Origin: JBHHYU01 sp046757725
GTDB taxonomy: Bacteria; Desulfobacterota; Binatia; UBA9968
DNA: 32,862 bases
Direction of reading: 5' to 3'
NCBI GenBank assembly: GCA_046757725.1
Contig: JBHHYU010000027.1
Span: 1 to 32,862, forward strand
In this document: in pieces, positions 24,694 through 32,801 of the stretch
How positions within the stretch are numbered: the first letter of the stretch is position 1
Layout of the letters: each line of letters begins with the position of its first letter
The notes under the pieces: generated by a model
What the model saw: only the letters and a program-made list of their open reading frames with translations
The model's database searches: none
What the model was told of the DNA's origin: nothing
Program-made: the position numbers and the translations under genes

Positions 24694-25632
24694 GTGGCTA
24701 CATTAATTACGGGAATAGGACTTGTGGGCACTTCCTTTGCTCAGAGGGCACTCCATCGGGGGGAACGTTTGGTGTTCTACGACGTTCTGCCGCGGCGGGA
24801 GTTCTTGAACAAAAAGTTAGGATCCGCTGAGGTTGCTGTTGTCCAGAACGACATTCGGGATTTGCCGGCCCTGATTCATGCCATGCAGGAACACAGGATT
24901 GACACGGTAGTCCACACCGTAGGTCTTATTGGTGGGCGCGTAGCCCAAGCCCTGTTTACGGGGATGCAGATCAATGTGATGGGCACCATCAACGTGGCAG
25001 AGGCCGTTCGCCTGACTGGAGTTAAACGACTGATCCACATCAGTACCATGGGGGTCTACGATCGCCGGCGAGAAGGTGCCACTCCAATCCCAGAGGACTT
25101 TCCCCGAGGAGAGGGCTCTCCCTACGGCAATTCAAAGGTGGCGAAGGAACTCATGCTCGAGACCTATCAACGCGTATATGGGTTTGAGCTCATCGTTCTT
25201 CGCCTCGCCAACGTGTACGGGTTTGGCCATTTCTCTGGAGGTTCTTCCGGGGGAGAGACCATTCAGAGACTCCTCCAGACAGGCATTCGTGGAGGTTTGG
25301 TTCGGATACCGCAGGCGCAAGCCAGAGACTTTGAGTATATTTATTATAAAGACGTTGGCCGGGCTATTGATCTCGCAGCAACGGTCTCCATCCCGCCTGA
25401 AATGTTTTTTAACATTGGGACCGGCGTGATTATCAAATCTGAGGAGCTCGTTGGTCTGGCAAAACGTTTTTTACCGAAGCTGCAGGTGGAAATTCTCCCT
25501 GGAAAGCCTCCCCGGTCGTCCAAGCAACCGATGGTTATAGCCCGGGCTAAGGAGCATCTGGGCTGGGAGCCCGAGTATAACTTGGAGTCGGGTTTCCAAG
25601 CTTATATCGAGGACCTCAAGTCCACGTTTTGA
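24694..25632 (+). CDS. NAD-dependent epimerase/dehydratase (extended SDR)
   Basis: The 312-residue protein is an extended short-chain dehydrogenase/reductase. The Rossmann nucleotide site TGIGLVG (6-12) is a variant of GxxGxxG. ISTMGVYD supplies the catalytic Ser117, and the YGNSK motif the Tyr144/Lys148 pair. The family typically epimerises, dehydrates or decarboxylates nucleotide sugars; some members act on other carbonyl substrates. The GTG start at 24694 follows AGGGGGG at a good distance. It stands alone between divergent and convergent neighbours, without other sugar-nucleotide genes, so the substrate cannot be inferred. Length and motifs are complete. Confidence 0.85.
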   Translation: MATLITGIGLVGTSFAQRALHRGERLVFYDVLPRREFLNKKLGSAEVAVVQNDIRDLPALIHAMQEHRIDTVVHTVGLIGGRVAQALFTGMQINVMGTINVAEAVRLTGVKRLIHISTMGVYDRRREGATPIPEDFPRGEGSPYGNSKVAKELMLETYQRVYGFELIVLRLANVYGFGHFSGGSSGGETIQRLLQTGIRGGLVRIPQAQARDFEYIYYKDVGRAIDLAATVSIPPEMFFNIGTGVIIKSEELVGLAKRFLPKLQVEILPGKPPRSSKQPMVIARAKEHLGWEPEYNLESGFQAYIEDLKSTF

Positions 25633-25681
25633 ACGGACATGGATAGTGTTCCTGCGACAAAGGGTTTTTCTTTTTCGGTTC

Positions 25682-27172
25682 CTAACCCAATCGGCTCATG
25701 ATCTCTTGGTCTACAGTCCACATGGCAAGGCAGTCATCCTCATTGTAACAGACCACTCTCTGGATTGAGCCTTCATCTTTTCCATCGAGATAGTCCCAGT
25801 AGCAAACCATGGACTCGAACGCACCAAAGCCTTCCTGTCTCCACCTAAACCCTAGGATAGGGGCCACCGATTTGATGGAAAAGGTAGGGACGGGCAAGTA
25901 GACCGCTGACTGAATGGCCTGTTTAAGATCGGCGCAGCGGGAGATCAATTGACCCAAGGGTCCCCTAAGGGCAGGCCAGCGGCCCATGACCTTTCGCATC
26001 TGGCGAATCTCAAAGTTAGTCCAATGGTACAGCCGCGTATCTTTTACGTCACCCACATAGTCAAGAAATTCGCTAAAGATCCGACCTTCATCCTCCGCTC
26101 CACGGGCCAGGAACTTAACAAACTGATCCCGCATCGCATCCCAGCAGCCGACGAGATAGACATGGGGAGCTTCAGTCGGATGTAGTTGATCCGACGTTTC
26201 AAAGTCAAAATATAACAGCCTTTTCCCGCGGGGAATGTTCAGCCGGCGCCCAGGTTTCAGGATCGGCCCCCTGATTTTGTACGCCTGTGCGACGAAATAG
26301 GCTGTGGCCCCAGTTCGCTCACCCAGTATTTCGTAGATTTCCTCCAAGCGGAGATTCCAGAGTTGATCGATTCTCGGAATCCCCGCCCTGCGAAGCTTTT
26401 CCCTTTCCCTCTTTTGTATACCAGCCAGGAGAACTAAGTCCTTCTCGGCCTGAATCCTTCTGTTTCCATAAACTCTCCAGGGTGAGCCCGTGGTATCCGG
26501 TGGTCTTCCGGGCTCTGGAATGAAATCTCCATTACGCAGTGCCTTCCATGTATCGATGATCTTCTCAAGTCCCTTCTCTCTCCTGATGTAGGGTACGACC
26601 TGGTCCGACATATTTAAGACAACGGTCAACGTTTCCGGGACATATCCTTGAAGCATTCCCACGGTGCGGTTATAAAAGGCCGCTTGCATGATATGGTTTT
26701 CTTGTAAAGAGCTGGATCTCTTAATCTCGAGAACACGGTAGTGAAACGGACCAAGGTCAGATCCCCGGCTATCGTCGCGGATCAAAAGATCTCCCTTACC
26801 GTAGGTTTCCCGCCCGAGATCCCAGAGCTGGGGTTGATATAAGGCGGGCGTTCCCTTCATCATCGCCTGAAGCGTATGCTTCAGTGCTGCAAAGCCGAAT
26901 TCCGGCTTAATCTTAACTGCATCCGGGTAATGTTTCTGAACCCACTCTTGTTCGAATTCGAGTCCCCGTTGAAATCGCATTTTGTCATAGCGGTTGGTCT
27001 CGTCTACAGCCTCCTTTTTGGGCGCGTTGTAGGCACACCAAACCCAGAAGGGATCCTTTAAAACCTTGTAAACCAGGGATGGACGAAAAAGGAGATGGCG
27101 GTTGAACTTCCGCCCTCTTTTTGCCCGGTGAATCAGCCCTTCAAGTGTGATTTTCCTACGACGTTCTGCCAT
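25682..27172 (-). CDS. TM0106-like RecB-family nuclease with C-terminal RNase H-like exonuclease domain
   Basis: The protein of about 496 residues combines two nuclease modules. The N-terminal PD-(D/E)xK (Cas4/RecB-like) domain shows GKGDLLIR (about 125-132), VLEIKRSSS (E149-K151) and a QAAFY motif (about 163-167). A helix-hairpin-helix-like segment follows (LAGIQKREREKLRRAGIPRIDQLWNL). The C-terminal RNase_H_2/DEDD-type domain begins LLYFDFETSD (D323, E325) and ends YNEDDCLAMW. This is the plan of TM0106-family putative nucleases, thought to act in DNA repair or processing. The expected CxxCxWxxxC cluster between the domains is here TTGSPWRVYG, so the Fe-S ligands are lost. The start ATG 27172 has no strong ribosome binding site; a TTG lies two codons upstream. 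Confidence 0.82.
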   Translation of the reverse strand: MAERRRKITLEGLIHRAKRGRKFNRHLLFRPSLVYKVLKDPFWVWCAYNAPKKEAVDETNRYDKMRFQRGLEFEQEWVQKHYPDAVKIKPEFGFAALKHTLQAMMKGTPALYQPQLWDLGRETYGKGDLLIRDDSRGSDLGPFHYRVLEIKRSSSLQENHIMQAAFYNRTVGMLQGYVPETLTVVLNMSDQVVPYIRREKGLEKIIDTWKALRNGDFIPEPGRPPDTTGSPWRVYGNRRIQAEKDLVLLAGIQKREREKLRRAGIPRIDQLWNLRLEEIYEILGERTGATAYFVAQAYKIRGPILKPGRRLNIPRGKRLLYFDFETSDQLHPTEAPHVYLVGCWDAMRDQFVKFLARGAEDEGRIFSEFLDYVGDVKDTRLYHWTNFEIRQMRKVMGRWPALRGPLGQLISRCADLKQAIQSAVYLPVPTFSIKSVAPILGFRWRQEGFGAFESMVCYWDYLDGKDEGSIQRVVCYNEDDCLAMWTVDQEIMSRLG

Positions 27173-27248
27173 GAACAATAGTCTTATAGGTTGGTAAGCA
27201 TTTTGAGCAAGATTTTATGTCGCGTCCCCGGCAAGGTCCATCGTAATC

Positions 27249-28013
27249 TCAGTCTCCTTGCAGTATGCCACCCAATAGGCCACCACCGACGCCGCCCACC
27301 CCTCTACTTTCACCTCTATTTTGATACCTCGCTGCCGCCATGATACGATCTGCAAGTCGAGAGAAAGGTAGACTCTGCAGATAGATAGTTCCTGGTCCTG
27401 TCATTTTTGCAAGAAATAATCCTTCGCCCCCAAACAGCGCATTCTTAAAACCGCCGATAAATTCTATCTGGTAGCTTACACTCCTGGCGAAAGCGACAAG
27501 ACACCCGGTATCAACTCGTAAGGTTTCGTTTGCCGATAGGTCCTTCTTTATGATCATACCCCCGGCATGGACAAATGCCGTACCATCTCCGACAAGGCGT
27601 TGTAGAATAAAGCCTTCGCCTCCAAATATCCCTGCACCGATTTTCCTCGTGAAGGCCACCTCTATTTCCACGCCCCTGGCCGCACATAGGAAAGCATCCT
27701 TCTGACACAGAAATTCTCCTCCTAGCTTACCCAGTTCAAGAGGAACGATCTTTCCGGGATAGGGCGCGCCAAAAGAAACATGTTGTTTACCTGATCCATT
27801 ATTAAGAAAAGTCGTGATAAAAAAACTTTCACCCGTTATCATCCTTTTAAAACCGCTGAATAGACCCCCACCGGTCGATGTTTGCATCTCGATTCTATCC
27901 TCCATAAACATCATAGCGCCGGCTTCGGCCCTAATGCCCTCTCCCGGATCAAGCTCAATCTCCACTAGCTGCATATCATCGCCAAGAATCTTATAATCAA
28001 TTACGTCTGCCAT
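27249..28013 (-). CDS. TIGR00266 / AIM24 family protein
   Basis: This 254-residue protein matches the AIM24 family (TIGR00266) in bacteria. It has an early VEIELDPGEGIRAEAGAMMFMEDRIEMQT, then repeated glycine-rich beta elements (GGLFSGFKRMITGESFFITTF, GIFGGEGFILQRLVGDG, ALFGGEGLFLAKMTGPG) that form a double beta-barrel (jelly-roll-like) fold. It closes with a glycine-rich tail. Its biochemical role is not established; in yeast, Aim24 affects mitochondrial inner-membrane organisation. GGAGGAAAG lies just before ATG 28013. It is upstream of the nuclease gene on the same strand with a gap of about 76 bp. Length is typical (about 220-260). Confidence 0.88.
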   Translation of the reverse strand: MADVIDYKILGDDMQLVEIELDPGEGIRAEAGAMMFMEDRIEMQTSTGGGLFSGFKRMITGESFFITTFLNNGSGKQHVSFGAPYPGKIVPLELGKLGGEFLCQKDAFLCAARGVEIEVAFTRKIGAGIFGGEGFILQRLVGDGTAFVHAGGMIIKKDLSANETLRVDTGCLVAFARSVSYQIEFIGGFKNALFGGEGLFLAKMTGPGTIYLQSLPFSRLADRIMAAARYQNRGESRGVGGVGGGLLGGILQGD

Positions 28014-28222
28014 TCTTTCCTCCTTTGTTCCGTTTCGAGTGAAGTCTATAGTGTCTTAGACAAATCCCACCGCAAGTGAGATTATTAAAAAATTGGGACT
28101 TCGGCAAAGTGCCCTCGCTCGAGATTTTTTTTGTCGCGCTAAACGGGACCTGCCCATTATTATATGTTATTGCTCGCGCATAAGTATATGTGTCTTAACC
28201 CATTGTCGCATTCTCGTCGGTC

Positions 28223-28292
28223 GTCACCCGACATTACCTTGCCGGCAAAAAAAGCGTTGCAAAGTCTTGGCCATAGAGTAAGGTCGGGTGAC
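28223..28292. repeat. 10-bp inverted repeat bordering the pseudogene fragment
   Basis: GTCACCCGAC (28223-28232) is matched by GTCGGGTGAC (28283-28292), a perfect inverted repeat with a 50-nt spacer. The right arm ends exactly where the solute-binding-protein reading frame opens. It may be a remnant of a small mobile element, or a stem-loop; there is no T-run for a terminator. Confidence 0.45.
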
Positions 28293-28432
28293 TAGTAGGG
28301 GGTATCAGCATTGACTTGTGGCAGTCCATTGCTATTGATCGCCGCTATTCGTACGAGCTGTGCAACGGGGACCTGCAGGGTCTTTTGGATAAGGTAAGCG
28401 ATGGTTCCCTGGACGTGGCAGCAGGTGCTTAG
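28292..28432 (+). pseudogene. Fragment of a family 3 extracellular solute-binding protein
   Basis: The frame between TGA (28289-28291) and TAG (28430-28432) encodes 46 residues that include GGISIDLWQSIAIDRRYSY and GDLQGLLDKVSDGSLDVAAG. This closely resembles the conserved GFxIDLWxAIA...GLLDAVxxGxxDVAIGA segment of amino-acid-type binding proteins (SBP_bac_3) and related receptor domains. The signal peptide, the first lobe and everything after this segment are missing. A stop follows at once where the family continues with an ITPER-like motif; another frame downstream reads ATI, a stop, then ERRN. I infer a decayed, frameshifted gene remnant. It is too short and lacks a start, so it is not functional. 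Confidence 0.6.
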
Positions 28433-28523
28433 CCACTATCTGAGAACGCAGAAATAGAAGACCTCACAGGACTTGTTGAAGACATTTCCCCAGAGAACAG
28501 AGAAATTTCATGTCCGTGTAAGC

Positions 28524-29219
28524 ATGCGTTTTCCCTCACCGCTCATCCCCGGAAATCTCATCCTTCGCTATAAGCGGTTCCTTGCAGACGTTCGCCTTCG
28601 TAAGGGCCGGGTGGTTACGGCCCATTGTGCCAACACGGGAAGGATGACGGGGTGCAAGGCGCCTGGGAGCCGAGTCTATCTCTCACACCAAGGTGGCCAA
28701 CACAGACGCCTTGCTTATACTTGGGAAATGGTCCAGGTCGCCGAAACCTGGGTTGGGATCAATACGCTTTATCCCAATCGTTTGGTGGCCGAAGGGATCG
28801 AGGCGGGTGTGATCAGGGAGCTGCAAGGCTACCGGCGTATCCGTCATGAAGTGCGTATCACACCCGATACCCGACTGGATCTCTGCTTGGAGGGTCCGGA
28901 AACTCTTTGTTTTGTGGAAGTCAAGAACGTGACCCTGAAGGTGGGAGGCGCAGCGGCCTTTCCGGATGCCGTTACGGAACGTGGAAGAAAACATTTAAGA
29001 GAGCTATTCCGGCTCCGAAAAAAAGGCCATCGGGCAGTTTTGATCTTTGTAATTCAGAGAGATGACTGCACGCAGTTTCGGCCTGCCGATGAGATCGACC
29101 CGGAGTACGGTCGCTGGTTGCGCAAGGCAGCCCAAGCTGGAGTAGAGATCCTGCCTTATGCGGCAAAGGTGAACCCCCGCGAGATTACCCTCACAGAACC
29201 TCTTCTCATGAAACTCTAG
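28524..29219 (+). CDS. sfsA: SfsA family DNA/RNA nuclease (sugar fermentation stimulation protein)
   Basis: The 231-residue protein matches SfsA almost end to end. The family start MRFPSPLIPGNLILRYKRFLAD is present, followed by AHCANTGRMTGC, EGIEAGVIRELQGYRRIRHEV, the PD-(D/E)xK-like nuclease residues in TRLDLCLEG and CFVEVKNVTL, and FPDAVTERGRKHLREL. E. coli SfsA is 234 residues, and recent work on the family describes nucleic-acid cleavage; the older name reflects maltose-use phenotypes. ATG 28524 coincides with the conserved start; an in-frame TTG at 28473 would add 17 unconserved residues. The ribosome binding site is weak. It lies 87 bp upstream of bioF on the same strand and may share a transcript. 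Confidence 0.92.
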   Translation: MRFPSPLIPGNLILRYKRFLADVRLRKGRVVTAHCANTGRMTGCKAPGSRVYLSHQGGQHRRLAYTWEMVQVAETWVGINTLYPNRLVAEGIEAGVIRELQGYRRIRHEVRITPDTRLDLCLEGPETLCFVEVKNVTLKVGGAAAFPDAVTERGRKHLRELFRLRKKGHRAVLIFVIQRDDCTQFRPADEIDPEYGRWLRKAAQAGVEILPYAAKVNPREITLTEPLLMKL

Positions 29220-29285
29220 ATCAGTGATGTGCTGAGACGAGGACCTGTGCAACGGGTTTGCCGGCGGTTGCCATAGTTTCATCCT

Positions 29286-29291
29286 TATAAT
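29286..29291 (+). promoter_or_regulatory. Possible -10 element before bioF
   Basis: A perfect TATAAT sits 15 bp before the bioF ATG. No -35 hexamer is at the right spacing: TTGCCG at 29258 is 22 bp away and TTGCCA at 29268 only 12 bp. If used, it would give a very short leader. That would fit the lack of a ribosome binding site before bioF. No BirA-type operator is recognisable. Confidence 0.3.
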
Positions 29292-29306
29292 AAACCTAAC
29301 CTGAAA

Positions 29307-30473
29307 ATGTTTACGGATTTTATCGAAACCGAATTGAAACAGGTAAAGGATCAGGGGCTTTATCGCAGACTCCGCCAGGTAGGAGGAGAACAGGGACCAA
29401 CGCTGACCCTCGATGGTCAGAAGGTGCTCAATTTTTCCTCCAACAACTACCTGGGCCTAGCCAATCATCCAAGTTTGCGCGAAGCCGCCAAAACGGCTAT
29501 CGATCGTTACGGCTGCGGCTCCGGTGCCTCCCGACTGATTTCTGGGAACATGACGCTCCATACGGAACTGGAAAATAAAATCGCCGAACTCAAAGGAACT
29601 GAGGCAGCGTTAGTTTTTAACTCGGGCTTTCAAGCCAACGTAGGCATTCTTTCCACCCTCGTCGGGGAAGGGGATGTAATCTTTAGCGATGCGCTCAACC
29701 ACGCGAGTCTTATTGACGGTTGCCGTCTCTCAAGGGCAAAAATTGTGATTTTTCCCCACCGTGATCTGGATCGGCTAGAGTATGAGCTCAAAGAATCATC
29801 TCCAAGTGGTAAAAAGCTGATCGTTTCCGAAACGCTCTTCAGTATGGATGGAGATGAGGCCCCTCTTGGAGAGATTGTTGATCTAGCGGAACGATATGGA
29901 GCGGCAGTCATGGTCGATGAGGCCCATGCAACGGGCGTCTTTGGTCCCCATGGGGCAGGAGTCGTAGCAAAGTTGGGTTTAGGAGAGCGTATCTTGGTTC
30001 AAATGGGAACGCTGGGTAAGGCCATCGGGGCATTTGGGGCGTACGTGGCAGGGGATCAAAGATTGCGCGAGTTGCTCATCAACCGCTGTCGTAGTTTTAT
30101 CTTTACCACGTCTCTACCTCCCGCTGTCTTGGCGATGGCGATGGCAGCTATTGACCTTTTATATAAAGAGCCGCAGCGACGGCTTGCGCTGTGGCATAAC
30201 TGCCGGACCTTGAAAGATGGACTCAGAAGGCTCGGCTTCTTTCTCGGGGAGAGTCAAAGCCAAATTTTACCGCTCATGATCGGCGATACGCGAAGATGTA
30301 TGGCCTTTTCCGAGATGCTGCTACAAAAGGGGATCTTCGCTCAGGGAATTCGTCCGCCCTCGGTCTCTCCGGGCACATCGCGTCTCCGGATCACGCTGAT
30401 GGCGACACATACCCATGGGCAGCTCCATCGGGCGCTCACCGCCTTCCAGAAAGTTAAAGAGGAAATGAGTTGA
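29307..30473 (+). CDS. bioF: 8-amino-7-oxononanoate synthase
   Basis: The 388-residue PLP enzyme condenses pimeloyl thioester with L-alanine to form KAPA, the first dedicated ring-forming step of biotin synthesis. It has NFSSNNYLGLANHP (42-55), GCGSGASRLISGN (69-81), the aspartate-histidine pair DEAHATG (D204, H207) and the PLP lysine K238 in MGTLGKAIGAFG. The usual family sequence at the lysine is GTxSKxxG; GTLGK is a normal BioF variant. Glycine C-acetyltransferase (Kbl) is close in sequence, but the following bioA and bioD decide in favour of BioF. The ATG at 29307 has no good ribosome binding site. A gap of 230 bp to bioA holds a structured element. Confidence 0.92.
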   Translation: MFTDFIETELKQVKDQGLYRRLRQVGGEQGPTLTLDGQKVLNFSSNNYLGLANHPSLREAAKTAIDRYGCGSGASRLISGNMTLHTELENKIAELKGTEAALVFNSGFQANVGILSTLVGEGDVIFSDALNHASLIDGCRLSRAKIVIFPHRDLDRLEYELKESSPSGKKLIVSETLFSMDGDEAPLGEIVDLAERYGAAVMVDEAHATGVFGPHGAGVVAKLGLGERILVQMGTLGKAIGAFGAYVAGDQRLRELLINRCRSFIFTTSLPPAVLAMAMAAIDLLYKEPQRRLALWHNCRTLKDGLRRLGFFLGESQSQILPLMIGDTRRCMAFSEMLLQKGIFAQGIRPPSVSPGTSRLRITLMATHTHGQLHRALTAFQKVKEEMS

Positions 30474-30523
30474 TAGGTCATAAGCTCAAAAGGGATTAAG
30501 GAGTAACACAAAAACGGCCGGAG

Positions 30524-30703
30524 GGCTGAGCGAGCTCTCTGAGGGGAACATGAACGGAGCAGCCGGGCACACGCTGAGGGCTTGCACGAGATGAAATCCG
30601 GAACTGACCGGAGGGAATTCGAGAAGGTTCATCCAAGCAAGTCTCGAAACCGTCTCTACGGGAAGCCGTGGAGCGAAGGGAGCTGTGAAAATCCGTAGAG
30701 ACG
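30524..30703 (+). ncRNA. Candidate structured RNA leader between bioF and bioA
   Basis: This 180-nt stretch in the bioF-bioA gap can fold into successive hairpins. GGCTG/CAGCC lies at 30524-30528 and 30560-30564. TCCGG/CCGGA has a 6-nt loop at 30597-30612. TTCGAGA/TCTCGAA has a 17-nt loop at 30618-30648. A perfect 11-bp stem, CGTCTCTACGG/CCGTAGAGACG, lies at 30651-30661 and 30693-30703. The loop of the third hairpin contains GTTCAT (30627-30632), complementary to ATGAAC (30550-30555) in the first loop, which could give a pseudoknot or kissing pair. The last stem ends on the base before the bioA TTG start codon, so folding would affect ribosome access. It matches no riboswitch class I know and encodes no protein. 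Confidence 0.45.
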
Positions 30704-32074
30704 TTGGTAGCTACAGTGCCTTCAAACTACGAAAAGCTTAAACGACTGGACCACACCTACCTCTGGCATCCCTTTACACAGATGCAGGAATGGATGGACG
30801 AAGAGCCGTGTATCATTGCGAGGGGAGAAGGACATTATCTCATTGATGTTCAGGGGCGGAGATATCTCGACGGGGTTGCCTCACTTTGGTGCAACGTTCA
30901 CGGTCACCAGAGACAAGAGTTGGATAAAGCATTGAAAGATCAGGTTGGCCGGATCGCCCATTCTACTTTTCTAGGCCTCAGTCACGTTCCCGGCGTTGAA
31001 CTTGCGCAAAAACTAATTGAGATTGTCCCATCAGGACTCCAGCGGGTCTTTTATTCCGACGATGGGGCTACGGCAGTAGAGGTGGCCCTCAAGATGGCTG
31101 TCCAGTACTGGCAGCTTAAAGGGGAGGAAAAGCGCACGACGTTTGTCTCCCTGGCGGAATCCTATCATGGGGACACAGTAGGTGCCATGAGCGTGGGCTA
31201 CTCCGACACCTTTCACCGTTTTCACCGCTCTCTTCTCTTTCCCACGCTGCGAGTCAACCCCCCGCATGTCTATCGTTACGTTCGAGGCATGAGCGAGGGC
31301 GAAGCGCTCGCAAGCGCCATTCGAGAAGCGGAAGAAGCGATCACTAGAGAGCAAAATACCCTGGCTGCCCTCATCATGGAGCCCCTAATGCAGGGGGCGG
31401 CGGGGATGTGGTCGCAGCCTCTGGGTTACGTAAAGGCACTAAGTAAAATCTGCAAGCAGAACCAAATTCTTTTCATCCTCGATGAGGTGGCAACGGGCTT
31501 TGGCCGTACAGGGAAAATGTTCGCCTGTGAGTACGAAGGGGTAACTCCCGATATTCTCTGTCTGGCCAAAGGCATTACCGGCGGTTATCTTCCTCTCTCC
31601 GCGACTCTGGCCACGGAAGAGATCTTTTCCGCTTTTCTGGGAGAGTACCGGGATTTCAAAAGTTTCTTCCATGGACACACCTACACCGGAAACCCGCTGG
31701 GATGTGCGGTGGCTCTGGCCAACCTGCGGATTTTTGAAAAAGAGAAAGTCATCGATCAACTTCAGCCCAAAATTGCCTACCTGAAACACAGGCTGGAAGA
31801 GGATTTCATGCCCCTTTCCCACGTGGACGATATCCGCCAATGGGGCTTTATGATAGGAATCGAACTGGTAGAGGATAAAACGAAGCGCAAGGGGTTCGCT
31901 TCTCAGAAAAGAATGGGACACAAGGTCGCTCTTGAAGCTCGGAAGAGAGGTGTGATGGTTCGTCCCCTCGGAGACGTAATCATCTTGATGCCGCCTCTGA
32001 CCTTCACAGACAGTGAACTCAAGACACTCGTCGATGTCGTTTATAAATCCATAAAGGTCGTGACGGAGAACTAA
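30704..32074 (+). CDS. bioA: Adenosylmethionine-8-amino-7-oxononanoate aminotransferase
   Basis: The 456-residue class III aminotransferase converts KAPA to diaminopelargonic acid, normally using S-adenosylmethionine as amino donor. It opens with LDHTYLWHPFTQMQEW, a BioA hallmark. YSDDGATAVEVALKMAVQYW (117-136) binds the PLP phosphate. D260 in ILDEVATGFGRTG contacts the pyridine nitrogen, and the Schiff-base lysine is K289 in LAKGITGGYLP. HGHTYTGNPLGCAVALANL follows. The TTG at 30704 fits the family length; GTG 30716 is an alternative. No Shine-Dalgarno sequence is clear, and a hairpin abuts the start. The stop overlaps the bioD start by one base, so the two are translationally coupled. Confidence 0.93.
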   Translation: MVATVPSNYEKLKRLDHTYLWHPFTQMQEWMDEEPCIIARGEGHYLIDVQGRRYLDGVASLWCNVHGHQRQELDKALKDQVGRIAHSTFLGLSHVPGVELAQKLIEIVPSGLQRVFYSDDGATAVEVALKMAVQYWQLKGEEKRTTFVSLAESYHGDTVGAMSVGYSDTFHRFHRSLLFPTLRVNPPHVYRYVRGMSEGEALASAIREAEEAITREQNTLAALIMEPLMQGAAGMWSQPLGYVKALSKICKQNQILFILDEVATGFGRTGKMFACEYEGVTPDILCLAKGITGGYLPLSATLATEEIFSAFLGEYRDFKSFFHGHTYTGNPLGCAVALANLRIFEKEKVIDQLQPKIAYLKHRLEEDFMPLSHVDDIRQWGFMIGIELVEDKTKRKGFASQKRMGHKVALEARKRGVMVRPLGDVIILMPPLTFTDSELKTLVDVVYKSIKVVTEN

Positions 32075-32790
32075 TGGGAAACGGAATATTTATCACCGGG
32101 ACGGATACCGGTGTAGGTAAAACGGTAGTCGCTTGCGGTCTGGCAGCCCTTCTGAGAGATTCGGGCTATCGGGTTGGTGTGATGAAGCCGGCCGAGAGCG
32201 GCTGCACGGAAAGAGAGGGAAAACTTTTGCCTCACGACGCGGTTGCTCTCAAAGAGGCGTCAGGCTGTAAAGAGCCTCTGGAAACGATCTGTCCCTACCC
32301 TCTGCCGGGGCTGCTTGCTCCCAGCAGGGCTGCCGAGAGAGCAGGTTTAAAAATCGATATTGCCTACCTTCATTCTCTCTACGAGGAGATCAGCTCGGCA
32401 CATGATGTAACCATCGTGGAAGGTGCAGGCGGTCTTCTCGTCCCGCTTTTACCTCATTACACTTATACGGACTTAAGTGGCCTTTTGAAACTTCCGATTT
32501 TCGTGGTGGCAGGCAACCGCCTCGGAGTCATCAATCATTTACTTCTAACACTGGAACACGCAACTTACCGCGGACTGCACGTGTTGGGCTACGTCCTGAA
32601 CCGGTTGGAAAGTCCATCTTCTCTCGCTGCCCAAACCAATGCGGAGGCTTTACTCTCTCTCACCGCCGTTCCGTGCCTGGGAAAAATTCCTTACATGGAG
32701 GGGTTGGGTACTGATTGGTCCACTGTGGCCGAATTGTTTGAGGAGCAACTTGATCTCAGACTGTTGGACAAAGTTTTGCCGCGCGGATAG
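32074..32790 (+). CDS. bioD: ATP-dependent dethiobiotin synthetase
   Basis: The 238-residue P-loop protein forms dethiobiotin from diaminopelargonic acid, CO2 and ATP. FITGTDTGVGKTVVACGLA (6-24) contains the nucleotide-binding GTDTGVGKT. GVMKPAESGC supplies the conserved lysine region for substrate binding, and VEGAGGLLVPL and VVAGNRLGVINHLLLTLE are typical BioD segments. The ATG shares a base with the bioA stop (TAATG), so translation is coupled. Length is normal (about 225-240). bioB and the pimelate-forming genes are not within the window; they may lie downstream or elsewhere. Confidence 0.93.
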   Translation: MGNGIFITGTDTGVGKTVVACGLAALLRDSGYRVGVMKPAESGCTEREGKLLPHDAVALKEASGCKEPLETICPYPLPGLLAPSRAAERAGLKIDIAYLHSLYEEISSAHDVTIVEGAGGLLVPLLPHYTYTDLSGLLKLPIFVVAGNRLGVINHLLLTLEHATYRGLHVLGYVLNRLESPSSLAAQTNAEALLSLTAVPCLGKIPYMEGLGTDWSTVAELFEEQLDLRLLDKVLPRG

Positions 32791-32801
32791 ATAATAAACT
32801 A

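Larger units (their letters stand above)
28014..28523. other. Intergenic region with inverted repeat and pseudogene fragment (510 bp)
   Basis: Between the divergent AIM24 and sfsA genes lie a 10-bp inverted repeat (28223-28292) and a fragment of a solute-binding protein gene (28292-28432), both listed separately. The remaining sequence, 28014-28222 and 28433-28523, shows no gene or clear promoter. Confidence 0.55.

Noticed and set aside
25682..27172. CRISPR-associated Cas4-like nuclease
   Set aside because: The RecB-like domain is related to Cas4, but there is no array or other cas gene, and the C-terminal RNase H-like domain places it in the TM0106 type.
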